DNA of 38,601 nt from UBA2108 sp002713215 (lineage in GTDB: Bacteria > Bacteroidota > Bacteroidia > Flavobacteriales_G > Salibacteraceae). Made by a program: the position numbers and the translations under genes. This document shows, piece by piece, positions 8,118 to 16,474 of the stretch; the first letter of the stretch is position 1; each line of letters starts with the position of its first letter. The stretch covers positions 1 to 38,601 of the forward strand of contig CALAPY010000071.1 of NCBI GenBank assembly GCA_937891015.1, read 5' to 3'. Under the pieces are notes generated by a model that saw nothing but the letters and a program-made list of their open reading frames with translations, had not been told where the DNA came from and did no database searches.

Positions 8118-8621
8118 ATGAAAAACATTGTGATTAAATCAACGATTTTAGCTCTAATTATAGCTCTTATTGCGCTATCTCATGCCTGTAGTGATACTGA
8201 AAAGAAGTCCGAAAATACCACACCGAATCCAACTCCTGAAATAGACAATACCGCTGATGAAAGTCGATTCCCGAACGAACGCAGTGAACTGGCCATTTAC
8301 ATGAGAAATTTCTACAATGACTTAAAAGCCAACAAGGCCAATGTCACTGAAAAAGGAGCTTTTTTGGATGTTGACTGGTCAAATAAATACGCCAACTTAA
8401 AATCAGCTAAGCCAACTGACCCCAAGGATTCAGGTCCGCTTTTTAATTCATTTGCCGATCAGTTTTTAATTGATCTTCAGAACTTTCAACATGCTGATGA
8501 TTCCAATAGGATTACCTTGTACAATGGACTGATAGAAAGCTGCCTGGCTTGTCACAGCGAGCATTGTGGTGGCCCCATGCCGGCTATTCGAAAGCTGAAG
8601 TTAAAGTCTATAGCTAATTAA
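8118..8621 (+). CDS. Mono-haem c-type cytochrome lipoprotein, 167 aa
   Basis: From the ATG at 8118 the N-terminus is a lipoprotein signal with lipidated Cys24 (the lipobox ends LSHAC). The start at 8094 would add eight residues with no gain. A single haem-attachment motif CLACH occurs near the C-terminus at residues 142-146, followed by another Cys in HCGGPMP. The segment between the signal and the haem site is charged and mostly helical. A C-terminal CxxCH on a helical domain of about 130 residues is the layout of class II cytochromes such as cytochrome c', so that fold is a reasonable inference. The likely location is the periplasmic face of a membrane. It ends 4 bp inside the end of the convergent DUF4294 gene. 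Electron partners are unknown; the formate dehydrogenase operon diverges from it but is cytoplasmic. Confidence 0.78.
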   Translation: MKNIVIKSTILALIIALIALSHACSDTEKKSENTTPNPTPEIDNTADESRFPNERSELAIYMRNFYNDLKANKANVTEKGAFLDVDWSNKYANLKSAKPTDPKDSGPLFNSFADQFLIDLQNFQHADDSNRITLYNGLIESCLACHSEHCGGPMPAIRKLKLKSIAN

Positions 8622-9229
8622 ATTTGGTTAGACTCTATTGCGATTATTATTTCTTCAATGTACTTGTCTTCATCCTGGGCATTGTATTCGGACTTTAAAT
8701 TGTGCCCAAACATTCTAGCCATTCCCTGAAACACAAAGGCGGTAAATCCACTGCGCATTTCCTTAACCAACTCGTAACTGGTTCTGTCTGTTTCCCGATC
8801 AACTAGTTTAATTAGAATTCTGCCCTGTGAAACGGTCATGTTTTTAAGGTCATCACCATATTTGGCCCAAAGTTCATCTTCAACCTTTTTATAATAACTC
8901 TTCCTAATCTTTCGGTCGGTTATGGTGTCAAATTCAGCTTCGTATTTAGCAAGTAGTTCATTGGCCATTTTAGCATAGGGATAAACTACCATTACGTTCT
9001 TCATGAGCCTGGTGTATTTCTTCTCCTCCTTTTTATTGGGAAAAGTACGCCTTGCCCATACATACTGTTGTCCTAAATAAACTCGGGGAATGGTATCTCC
9101 GTTTTCGTCGATTGTACCATGAAGCATACGCCCCTTAATCGTATCCTGAGCTACTTCCTGAGCATTAACATTCCCAAGAAAAAGAATAAAACCAACGAGC
9201 GTTACTATTTTAATTATTGTCTTCAACAT
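8618..9229 (-). CDS. DUF4294 family exported protein, 203 aa
   Basis: The protein carries a Sec signal peptide (KTIIKIVTLVGFILFLGNVN, cleavage near AQE at residue 24). The body contains the segments GDTIPRVYLGQQYVW, RTFPNKKEEKKYTRLMKNV and YPYAKMANELLAKYE, which I recognise as the DUF4294 pattern found almost only in Bacteroidota. Length is normal for the family. The function of DUF4294 is not established. The 3' end overlaps the convergent cytochrome gene by 4 bp. The Bax-inhibitor-like gene ends 40 bp upstream on the same strand, so read-through from the accC transcription unit is possible, although the three products have no obvious shared role. Confidence 0.85.
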   Translation of the reverse strand: MLKTIIKIVTLVGFILFLGNVNAQEVAQDTIKGRMLHGTIDENGDTIPRVYLGQQYVWARRTFPNKKEEKKYTRLMKNVMVVYPYAKMANELLAKYEAEFDTITDRKIRKSYYKKVEDELWAKYGDDLKNMTVSQGRILIKLVDRETDRTSYELVKEMRSGFTAFVFQGMARMFGHNLKSEYNAQDEDKYIEEIIIAIESNQI

Positions 9230-9269
9230 CCATTATTTACATGGTGCCATGAAGTTACAATAATTATTC

Positions 9270-10013
9270 CTATTCTCTTAATTTGGCCAGTAAGCGGAGA
9301 AATTCAATGTATAACCACACCAGGGTTACCATTAAACCAAAGGCTCCAAACCATTCCATATACTTGGGAGAGCCATGAAGAGCACTTTTTTCTATAAAAT
9401 CGAAATCGAGCAATAGATTGAAAGCTGCAATACCAATTACCAATACGCTAAATCCAATCCCCACCATTCCACCTTCGTGGATCATTGGAACACTTGTACC
9501 AAAAAAGCTTAGGATAAAACTCACCAGGTATACCAAGAAGATTGCTCCTGTTGCAGCCATAATGCCTGCCCGAAGTTTTTCCGTAACCTTAATCATTCCT
9601 GTTTTGTACATAAACAACATACTAAACATGGTCCCTAATGTTAATGCAATTGCCTGCATTGCAATTCCCGGATACATCATCTCAAAAAACACGGAAATAC
9701 CTCCAAGGAACATACCTTCCAATGCCGCATAAATTGGCGCTGCTATCGGAGCCGTAGTTGGCCTGAAAATAATTACGAGTGAAGTGATAAGTCCGCCAAT
9801 AGCACCAACCCACGTTAATGGAGAAACTGCCGGATTTGCCGGATCAAACTGTCCCCACACCCAATATGCAGGTATGAGAAGACATACAAAAAGAATCAAT
9901 GATTTGTTAACCGTTCCCTGAACGGTCATTGCATTACCCTGCGATGCGAATCCTTGATTCGCAAATATTTTTTCGCTAAATGCGGGATTAGAAGTTCTTT
10001 GAATTACTGCCAT
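9270..10013 (-). CDS. Bax inhibitor-1/YccA-family membrane protein, 247 aa
   Basis: About 28 polar N-terminal residues are followed by seven hydrophobic segments through residue 243. The sequence pattern (NKSLILFVCLLIPAYWVWGQ, AALEGMFLGGISVFFE, LLLDFDFIEK and the C-terminal YMEWFGAFGLMVTLVWLYIE) fits the BI-1/YccA superfamily. The Asp-rich LLLDFDFIE segment corresponds to the conserved acidic helix thought to control a proton-sensitive calcium leak in characterised members. The length is slightly above E. coli YccA/YbhL because of the N-terminal tail. It lies 11 bp downstream of accC on the same strand and is therefore probably co-transcribed. The physiological role in bacteria is poorly defined. 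Confidence 0.88.
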   Translation of the reverse strand: MAVIQRTSNPAFSEKIFANQGFASQGNAMTVQGTVNKSLILFVCLLIPAYWVWGQFDPANPAVSPLTWVGAIGGLITSLVIIFRPTTAPIAAPIYAALEGMFLGGISVFFEMMYPGIAMQAIALTLGTMFSMLFMYKTGMIKVTEKLRAGIMAATGAIFLVYLVSFILSFFGTSVPMIHEGGMVGIGFSVLVIGIAAFNLLLDFDFIEKSALHGSPKYMEWFGAFGLMVTLVWLYIEFLRLLAKLRE

Positions 10014-10024
10014 AATCTATTTTT

Positions 10025-11503
10025 TTAAAGTCTATTTAATTTCCATTTTGATATAGCCTCACCATTGTTGGCATAGGTATTTTCTCCCTTGTATTCATCA
10101 AGAATTTTACCAACCAAAATAGCTGCCATTTTTTCTTCTTCGCTGTCATGTCCGTCCAGAATTTCCGGGCTAAAGTACTTCTGAACAAAGTGGGTATCGA
10201 AGTTGCCGGAAACAAATGCATCGTGGTTAATGGCATATTTGCAAAACGGCATTGTTGTTTTAACTCCTTCAATTTTATATCCATCAATGGCATCGGTCAT
10301 TCTCGCGATAGCCTCATTCCTCGTTGAACCGTAGGTAATCAACTTAGAAATCATGGGATCATAATAAATGGGTATCTCCATTCCTTCTTCAAAACCATCG
10401 TCCACCCGAACACCTTCACCCGTAGGTTGAACATACTTTTCAAGTGTTCCGATATCCGGTAAGAAGTTATTCATTGGATCTTCCGCATATACACGAACCT
10501 CAATGCTATGGCCGGTAATCCTAAGATCTTCCTGAGAAAAGGAGATCGCTTCGCCCCGAGCTATTTTTATCTGCTCCTTAACCAGGTCAACACCGGTTAT
10601 CATCTCAGTGACTGGATGTTCCACCTGAAGCCTGGTATTCATTTCCAGGAAATAAAAGTTGGTGTTGTTCTCTAGTATAAACTCAACCGTACCGGCTCCC
10701 AAATAATCACAACTTCTCGCCACATCACAGGCACATTTTCCCATTACCTCTCTAAGCTCAGGTGTCAATACTGCCGAAGGAGCTTCTTCTACCACCTTCT
10801 GGTGCCGTCTTTGAATGGAGCATTCCCTTTCAAATAAATGAACCACATTTCCATGGCTGTCTGCCAGCACCTGAAATTCAATGTGTCGTGGGTCGGTAAT
10901 ATACCTTTCAATGAATACGGAACCATCACCAAAAGCCGATTTGGCCTCATTCATGGCCATAGTCAACTGCTCTTCAAGATCTTCTTCTCTTTCAACCGTT
11001 CGCATTCCCTTACCTCCACCGCCAGCTGAGGCCTTAATCAATATAGGAAATCCTATTCCTTTGGCAACTTCAAGAGCTTCAGAAACATCAACTATTGCCT
11101 TATCTGTGCCTGGAACCAGTGGAATATCATATTTACTTACTGCTTCTTTTGCTGCCAGCTTGTTCCCCATGGTGTTGATGGCATCGGGCATTGGACCAAT
11201 AAACGTAATTCCCGCATTGGTGACTAATTTGGCAAATTCAGCATTTTCACTCAAAAAACCATAACCAGGATGAATTCCATCAACATCAAGGTTTTTTGAG
11301 ACTTCAATAAGTGTGTCCATTTTTAAATAAGACTCTGAACTTGCAGGTGGTCCAATGCAAACCGCTTCATCGGCAAATTTTACAAAAGGGGCATTGCGAT
11401 CTGCCTCAGAAAAAACAGCAACTGTTTTAATTCCAGCATCTTTACATGAACGTAACACTCGCATTGCAATTTCACCCCTATTGGCAACTAATATCTTCTT
11501 CAT
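10025..11503 (-). CDS. accC: Biotin carboxylase, acetyl-CoA carboxylase subunit (AccC), 492 aa
   Basis: This ATP-grasp enzyme carboxylates biotin on the biotin carboxyl carrier protein, the first half-reaction of malonyl-CoA synthesis. The N-terminal domain starts MKKILVANRGEIA and contains HPGYGFLSEN at 78-87. ATP-grasp residues include Lys157 and the glycine-rich loop GGGGKGM at 161-167. The second signature is FLEMNTRLQVEHP at 285-297, with Glu287, Asn289, Arg291 and Glu295 for metal and catalysis. QRRHQKVVEE at 231-240 carries the conserved His234 and Lys236. The protein is about 45 residues longer than E. coli AccC because of a C-terminal extension. That extension also occurs in biotin carboxylase subunits of propionyl-CoA and related carboxylases, so that substrate class is an alternative. 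No accB or carboxyltransferase gene is next to it. Confidence 0.9.
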   Translation of the reverse strand: MKKILVANRGEIAMRVLRSCKDAGIKTVAVFSEADRNAPFVKFADEAVCIGPPASSESYLKMDTLIEVSKNLDVDGIHPGYGFLSENAEFAKLVTNAGITFIGPMPDAINTMGNKLAAKEAVSKYDIPLVPGTDKAIVDVSEALEVAKGIGFPILIKASAGGGGKGMRTVEREEDLEEQLTMAMNEAKSAFGDGSVFIERYITDPRHIEFQVLADSHGNVVHLFERECSIQRRHQKVVEEAPSAVLTPELREVMGKCACDVARSCDYLGAGTVEFILENNTNFYFLEMNTRLQVEHPVTEMITGVDLVKEQIKIARGEAISFSQEDLRITGHSIEVRVYAEDPMNNFLPDIGTLEKYVQPTGEGVRVDDGFEEGMEIPIYYDPMISKLITYGSTRNEAIARMTDAIDGYKIEGVKTTMPFCKYAINHDAFVSGNFDTHFVQKYFSPEILDGHDSEEEKMAAILVGKILDEYKGENTYANNGEAISKWKLNRL

Positions 11504-11587
11504 TAATTATTCTTATTTCAATTTTACAGCCTAACAAAATAATAGTTAAGGTGCAACAATTGAATTCTTCAAAACAGGATTTATTAA

Positions 11588-11595
11588 TAAATTCG
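11588..11595 (+). promoter_or_regulatory. Weak -7-like box (TAAATTCG) at the TPR gene
   Basis: TAAATTCG is a one-mismatch TAnnTTTG match ending 9 bp before the TTG at 11605. A TTG at 11560-11562 lies 25 bp upstream, which is long for a -33 spacer. If used, the transcript start would fall near 11602 and would favour a TPR-gene start slightly inside the longest frame. Confidence 0.25.
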
Positions 11596-11604
11596 TAGAC
11601 CGAA

Positions 11605-12384
11605 TTGGATTTCAAAACTAAAACAAATTTGCTGGGAAAACTTTCATATCCGTTGTTAAAAATACTAATGTTTATAGGCTTCTTCGGACTTGCCCATCAC
11701 GGTCTTTCACAGGAAATTGAGGAAGGACAGGAGCACATTCAATTCACTATTTCAGGCGCGGAAAAGTTCAAGAATGGAGATTCTGAAGGAGGAATGAACG
11801 ATTTTAGAAAATCGGTTGAATTAGCTCCAGCTTATGTTAAAGGACATTTTAATTTAGGAATAGCTGCATATAAACTTGGATTGTACGAAGAAGCAAGCAG
11901 TGCCTTTATGACCGTTTTGCAACTGGACTCCGGAATTATGGAGGCTTATTACTACTTGCCGTATTGCTTTCACGAAAGTGGTGAGGACGAAAAGGCAAAG
12001 GAAGCCTTTGTTATTGCTATTGAAATGTTTCCGGGGAACCGTGATCTCTTTTACTACCTGGCTCTTATTTACGCCCAGGATGACAACAAACAAGGTGAAA
12101 TTAAAGTCTACAGCGATTTATTGGAAAACTTTCCTGATGAATATAAAGCACTTATGAATCGGGCTATGTTGTATAACGAGCTTCAGGATTTTGATAAGGC
12201 ATTGGTTGATTTAAGTAACGCAATAAAAATTGATCCTGAAGATCCTGAACCCCTGGTATTACGAGGTGTGATATATATAAACAAAGGTATGACTGATGAA
12301 GGTTGTACCGATCTGTTCAAAGCCAAGGAACTGGGTGACCGATCGGCCGCGGTAATAGAATTAATACCTAGCAACTGCCAATAG
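11605..12384 (+). CDS. Exported tetratricopeptide-repeat protein, up to 259 aa
   Basis: After an N-terminal signal segment (hydrophobic residues 14-32, likely cleavage near LSQ at 36) the protein consists of about six consecutive TPR units over residues 45-245. Clear consensus helices are HFNLGIAAYKLGLYEEASSA, YYLPYCFHESGEDEKAKEAF and VLRGVIYINKGMTDEGCTDL. TPRs mediate protein-protein contacts; the signal predicts a periplasmic or outer-membrane-facing adaptor. The start is uncertain because no ATG precedes the signal. TTG codons at 11605 and 11629 both give plausible n-regions, and the first ATG at 11668 leaves a signal without a basic n-region. The stop lies one base from the stop of the convergent sugar transferase gene. 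Confidence 0.85.
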   Translation: MDFKTKTNLLGKLSYPLLKILMFIGFFGLAHHGLSQEIEEGQEHIQFTISGAEKFKNGDSEGGMNDFRKSVELAPAYVKGHFNLGIAAYKLGLYEEASSAFMTVLQLDSGIMEAYYYLPYCFHESGEDEKAKEAFVIAIEMFPGNRDLFYYLALIYAQDDNKQGEIKVYSDLLENFPDEYKALMNRAMLYNELQDFDKALVDLSNAIKIDPEDPEPLVLRGVIYINKGMTDEGCTDLFKAKELGDRSAAVIELIPSNCQ

Positions 12385-12385
12385 A

Positions 12386-12973
12386 TTAGCCGATTATCTT
12401 TTTTACAGTAAGTAGTATTACGGTAAAATAACTGGCCAGGTCAGGGTTGGAAATAAACTTTTGATTCAACTCTAGTTTTTCAACCATAACCTTTTCTATG
12501 TATAGCTTTTCAGGATCATCAGCACCTCCCAATATCTCATTTTCATCCGAATATTCGATGGATGCATAATCAGTTACTCCAGGCTTTACAGACAATACTT
12601 TTCGTTGGTCTTTGGAATACAGGCTTACATATTTTCTCACTTCCGGTCGTGGACCGACAAGGCTCATATGCCCCAAAAAGACATTAATGAGTTGTGGGAG
12701 CTCGTCCAGCTTGTATTTCCTTAATACGTATCCTATTTCTGTAATTCGAGGGTCCTTTCCTCCTACTGTTAACTGTCCCAATTTCTCAGCATTGGGTCTC
12801 ATGGTTCTAAACTTGAACAAATAGAAATCAGCATTCCATCTTCCCACCCTCAATTGCGTAAAAAATATCGGACCAGAAGAATCCAACTTGATGATACTGG
12901 CAATAATTAAGAAAAATGGAAGCAGAATTAACAAGCCAAAAAAGCTTAGTAATATGTCAAATAGCCTGATCAT
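12386..12973 (-). CDS. PglC-type initiating sugar-phosphate transferase, 195 aa
   Basis: This enzyme would transfer a sugar phosphate from a UDP-sugar to undecaprenyl phosphate and so start assembly of the repeat unit on the inner face of the inner membrane. It has one N-terminal hydrophobic helix (residues 4-28) followed by the catalytic domain with FKFRTMRPNA at 53-62, the Asp-Glu catalytic dyad D90-E91 in KLDELPQL, and SLVGPRPE at 104-111. It lacks the extra four-helix N-terminal part of WbaP/WcaJ proteins, so it is the short, monotopic PglC form. The start overlaps the aminotransferase stop by 4 bp (ATGA), which implies coupled translation. It is the last gene of a six-gene block starting at 18023. 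The sugar specificity is not readable from sequence. Confidence 0.9.
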   Translation of the reverse strand: MIRLFDILLSFFGLLILLPFFLIIASIIKLDSSGPIFFTQLRVGRWNADFYLFKFRTMRPNAEKLGQLTVGGKDPRITEIGYVLRKYKLDELPQLINVFLGHMSLVGPRPEVRKYVSLYSKDQRKVLSVKPGVTDYASIEYSDENEILGGADDPEKLYIEKVMVEKLELNQKFISNPDLASYFTVILLTVKKIIG

Positions 12974-14187
12974 AAATTTAAAGATTCGTAGGCCATTACA
13001 ATAGCATCTATCACCGTTTGTATCTGTTCATCGCTTATGTCATAGAAAACCGGTAAGGTTATTTCACGACTATATTGATCATAAGCACTTGGATAATCCA
13101 TAATATCATGACCAAGGTTTTTATACGCAGTCAGCAACGGAAGAGGTTGAAAATGAACATTCACCGCTACCTCTTGTTCCGCAATTTTAATCATCATTGT
13201 GTCACGCTGTTCTTCTGAAATACCTCTTATTCGAAGCATATACACATGAAAAGAACTCACTTTATTATCAGTTTCAAACACCGGACATTGGGCCCAGGAA
13301 TATTGACTTAATCCAGCTTCATAGCTTTTAAATATGTGATGTCTTTTGACCAACATATCATCGTCGTACCGAGCCAATTCTACTAGTCCAATTGCTGCTT
13401 GCAAATCGGTCATATTACATTTATAACCTGGATATAGTACGTCATATTTCCAACCACCTGCTTTGGTTTTAGCAAGTGCATCTTTGCTTTGTCCATGCAG
13501 AGAGCTGCATTTAAGGCCTTTACCAATACTTTCATTGTTAAACGGCTCTGGAAGATTTAAACAAACCGCTCCACCCTCCGCTGTAATCAGATTTTTTACC
13601 GCATGAAACGACAATGTGGATACATCTGCAAGGCATGCACTCATTTTACCTCCATACCTTGCCCCTACAGAATGAGCCGCATCTGCAAGCACTAAAATCC
13701 TGCCTAAGGATTTTTGTTCAGGCGAAGTGGCATTAAACTTAGCCATGACATGATTTTGATTAACCAAAGACATTATTTGACTGTAATCGCAAGGCAGCCC
13801 ACCTATATCAACTGGCATTATCACTTTGGTATTATTGGTTATTAGAGATTCAATTATACTCACATCAATATTGAAATCATCGGCAACATCACAAAACACC
13901 ACCTTTGCACCGCAATGAAGCACCACATTTCCAGTGGCACAATAGGTATAAACCGGCACAATTACTTCATCTCCTGGCCCTATTCCAAACCAGCGTAAAA
14001 CCAACTCCATACCTGCTGTTGCAGATCCGAGGCATGTTACTTCTTTTGCACCGGTGTACTCTGACAACTTCTCTTCCAATAAACTTGTGCGTGGACCTGT
14101 AGTGATCCATCCGGAATTTAAAGTGGCAACCACTTCATCAATTATTTTCTGATCCATTCTGGGAGGTGCAAAGGGAACCTTAGTCAT
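12970..14187 (-). CDS. DegT/DnrJ/EryC1/StrS-family sugar aminotransferase, 405 aa
   Basis: This PLP enzyme would transfer an amino group to a keto sugar, usually a nucleotide-linked 4-keto or 3-keto hexose. Motifs in order are NSGWITTGPR at 24-33, GSATAGMEL at 54-62, ADAAHSVGA with PLP-ring Asp169, and SFHAVKNLITAEGG with the Schiff-base Lys198. A segment of about 25 residues (around 138-162) between the substrate strand and the ADAAHS motif is longer than in ArnB-type relatives. It follows the Wzy/WaaL-type gene by 22 bp and overlaps the initiating transferase by 4 bp. It differs clearly from the second family member at 29948-31126, so the locus probably makes two different amino sugars. No 4,6-dehydratase that would supply its keto substrate lies in the window. 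Confidence 0.87.
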   Translation of the reverse strand: MTKVPFAPPRMDQKIIDEVVATLNSGWITTGPRTSLLEEKLSEYTGAKEVTCLGSATAGMELVLRWFGIGPGDEVIVPVYTYCATGNVVLHCGAKVVFCDVADDFNIDVSIIESLITNNTKVIMPVDIGGLPCDYSQIMSLVNQNHVMAKFNATSPEQKSLGRILVLADAAHSVGARYGGKMSACLADVSTLSFHAVKNLITAEGGAVCLNLPEPFNNESIGKGLKCSSLHGQSKDALAKTKAGGWKYDVLYPGYKCNMTDLQAAIGLVELARYDDDMLVKRHHIFKSYEAGLSQYSWAQCPVFETDNKVSSFHVYMLRIRGISEEQRDTMMIKIAEQEVAVNVHFQPLPLLTAYKNLGHDIMDYPSAYDQYSREITLPVFYDISDEQIQTVIDAIVMAYESLNL

Positions 14188-14209
14188 ATTACAAATTATT
14201 GAAGTCTAT

Positions 14210-15460
14210 TTATGTTTTGAAACTTAACTTACGACTCTCTGAGGCATTTAAAATTGGAGCAAATAGAACCGAGAAAAATACAAAAAACACAACTCCAGCC
14301 TGCACTTCTAATATGCTTTCAGTTAAACACGAAACAGCTACATTGATGATAAACATTAAATACAAATAGTTAGTTTTTTGCAGTGCCACAAAAGCCGGAT
14401 ATGCAAACATGGATAACAACAGTAGTAGTCCAATTATACCTAACGCAGCAAAAGACTGTAGGTATTGATTGTGTGAATTGTAATTTTTTCGATACGGCTC
14501 CGAATATTGACTCAATTTATAATCGTCCATGAGACCATCTTTAATGTCTCCTGTTCCAACTCCCAATATGGGGTTTTCTTTAATTAAATTCCAGGTTGAT
14601 GTCCAAATTAGCACCCTTACGGCAGTGCTTTCTCCTTCATCTTTATCTACTTCTTCCCGATTCATCACTTTCCCGATTTGATCCAGTCCGTGAAATGAAG
14701 CCTTTCCAGAGTTTATATCTTTTAAAAAAGAGGATGCAACAATCCACATAATAAGTACAATGGAAATCCCCAATAACCATTTTCGATATCGAATTATGGC
14801 ATAAGCAGAAACAATGAGCAGAATAAATATCAAAGCCAAAAAACCATTTCTAGAAGTACTCAAAAAGGTGGCTAAGGCGAATACAAAAGAAAGAACTATC
14901 AAGCTTATGTTTCTCCAACTATAAAAATTGGTTTCGTTTCGAATAATCAAGTAGAAACAAATTACCAAACCAAGGTTCAGGTACATTGCAAAATAGCTAA
15001 TATGTAAGATCGGGGTAATGTTGTGGTCGTAAAAATCGAGAAATTGACCTTCTCCAAACTTGTAAGACCATATGGAATTAATGACACCAACAAATATGGC
15101 AGTTCCACAACCCAATAAATATACTTTCAAAACCCTTTCAAACCGACGAACCTTAAACCTTCCAAAGGCAGCAAACACCATTGGTAATAAAAGGAAGGAA
15201 GATTTAATTTCAAGATCAAAAAGGCCGAAATCCAGATTATTACTCCAAAGTAATCCCAATACATGCCACAAGTAAAAAGCCAGAAGTAATTGTAAGGTAA
15301 TATTCGATTTTAAATCAGATAAATGAAGAGCTTTTCTTCCAAGGCTAATCCAATTTACAAGGAGTAAAACAATAATTATTGGGACCCCTTTTTGGTATAC
15401 AGGCAAAAGAAATGCAAGAAGAATCGTCAGTATATAATGCCTTGTTTTGGGATTTTTCAT
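14210..15460 (-). CDS. O-antigen ligase/polymerase family membrane protein (Wzy/WaaL type), 416 aa
   Basis: The protein has about 11-12 hydrophobic segments and the family hallmark of a large periplasmic loop late in the sequence. The loop contains NPILGVGTGDIKDG, a tyrosine- and charge-rich region and the NSHNQYLQ word, which carries the functionally important His of Wzy_C proteins. It would either join a finished glycan to a lipid acceptor or polymerise repeat units on the outer face of the inner membrane. It sits 6 bp downstream of the GT2 gene and 22 bp upstream of the aminotransferase. A second protein of the same superfamily lies at 18987-20126. Sequence alone does not say which is ligase and which polymerase. 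Confidence 0.85.
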   Translation of the reverse strand: MKNPKTRHYILTILLAFLLPVYQKGVPIIIVLLLVNWISLGRKALHLSDLKSNITLQLLLAFYLWHVLGLLWSNNLDFGLFDLEIKSSFLLLPMVFAAFGRFKVRRFERVLKVYLLGCGTAIFVGVINSIWSYKFGEGQFLDFYDHNITPILHISYFAMYLNLGLVICFYLIIRNETNFYSWRNISLIVLSFVFALATFLSTSRNGFLALIFILLIVSAYAIIRYRKWLLGISIVLIMWIVASSFLKDINSGKASFHGLDQIGKVMNREEVDKDEGESTAVRVLIWTSTWNLIKENPILGVGTGDIKDGLMDDYKLSQYSEPYRKNYNSHNQYLQSFAALGIIGLLLLLSMFAYPAFVALQKTNYLYLMFIINVAVSCLTESILEVQAGVVFFVFFSVLFAPILNASESRKLSFKT

Positions 15461-15466
15461 AGAGTG

Positions 15467-16474
15467 CTATCTGGAAATTTTGCGATGCGAATCCCTAGGG
15501 GTGCGATTTAAAATATAAAAATCCAAAATTCCGTTGGCATAGCCTAATCCATAAGAAAAGTGAAGAATAAAGAAGGTATAAACAACATGAGGAAGATTAT
15601 ACAATTTACTGGTAGCCTTGATTCCAAAATAGCATGCACCCAAAAAATACAGTAACAATACCCCTAAATAAACGAATGATAATCCAAAAATCGGCCACAG
15701 GAAAAATGAGAAAATAAAGGCAACAAAAAGAAAGGGCACCAACTGCCTGACGTTAGTGACGGTGTTATGTTTTTTATTTACAAACACTTTCCAGTATCCA
15801 TATTGCCAATATTGCTTAAAAAGCTTATTCATTTGAGCGCGAACCACGTAGCTAATCTTAATTTCAGTATACAAAAGAATTTTTCCACCAGCCCTGGTAA
15901 CCCGAAAGTTAAACTCATCATCCTGATTTCTAACCAGAGATTCATCAAAGTATCCAATCCGATCAAATACCCATGCCGGATACATAGGGGTACCTACAGT
16001 ATCAACAAAGGTTGACTTTTTAGCAATCCTAAAATTACCGGTTCCTACTCCAAATGAAGAATTCATTGCTTCGGATATAATTAACGAAGTATCGTCTTCA
16101 AAAAGATTCTCTACCATACCACCAATACACCAAATTTCCGAAGAAGACTCAAATTTTTTAATGGCCTTTTCAAAATAGTCATGGGAAACGAATTGACGAG
16201 CTCCAACAATTTGAATGTAACTTCCTTTAGAATGCTTAATTCCCAAATTAAACGCAATTGGCGTTACCCTTAATTGATTATTTACGACTTTTAAAGAAGG
16301 ATATACTTTTTGAAGTTCTTCTAATACTTTTAATGTGCCATCATCACTTTCACCATCTACAACGATTACTTCAATAGGCTCAACCTTGCAGATGGAATTG
16401 GAATATATGTTATCGACACATTTTTTGATATGCCCTACTTCATTTCGGCAAGGAACAACAACCGAAAGTTTCAC
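15467..16474 (-). CDS. GT2-family glycosyltransferase with C-terminal membrane segments, 335 aa
   Basis: The N-terminal GT-A domain starts SVVVPCRNE and has the family motif VVVDGESDDGT with Asp40 and the Asp44-Asp45 pair. WVFDRIGYFDE and RNQDDEFNFRV at about 168-207 match the acceptor and ED-type catalytic segments. The C-terminal third (about residues 235-320) contains three to four hydrophobic helices, as in inner-membrane GT2 enzymes that build lipid-linked glycans. The start overlaps the stop of the LpxD-like gene by 4 bp, so the acyltransferase and this enzyme are translationally coupled. It is the only standard glycosyltransferase in the locus, which leaves too few enzymes for a long repeat unit unless others are encoded elsewhere. 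The donor sugar is unknown. Confidence 0.88.
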   Translation of the reverse strand: MKLSVVVPCRNEVGHIKKCVDNIYSNSICKVEPIEVIVVDGESDDGTLKVLEELQKVYPSLKVVNNQLRVTPIAFNLGIKHSKGSYIQIVGARQFVSHDYFEKAIKKFESSSEIWCIGGMVENLFEDDTSLIISEAMNSSFGVGTGNFRIAKKSTFVDTVGTPMYPAWVFDRIGYFDESLVRNQDDEFNFRVTRAGGKILLYTEIKISYVVRAQMNKLFKQYWQYGYWKVFVNKKHNTVTNVRQLVPFLFVAFIFSFFLWPIFGLSFVYLGVLLLYFLGACYFGIKATSKLYNLPHVVYTFFILHFSYGLGYANGILDFYILNRTPRDSHRKISR

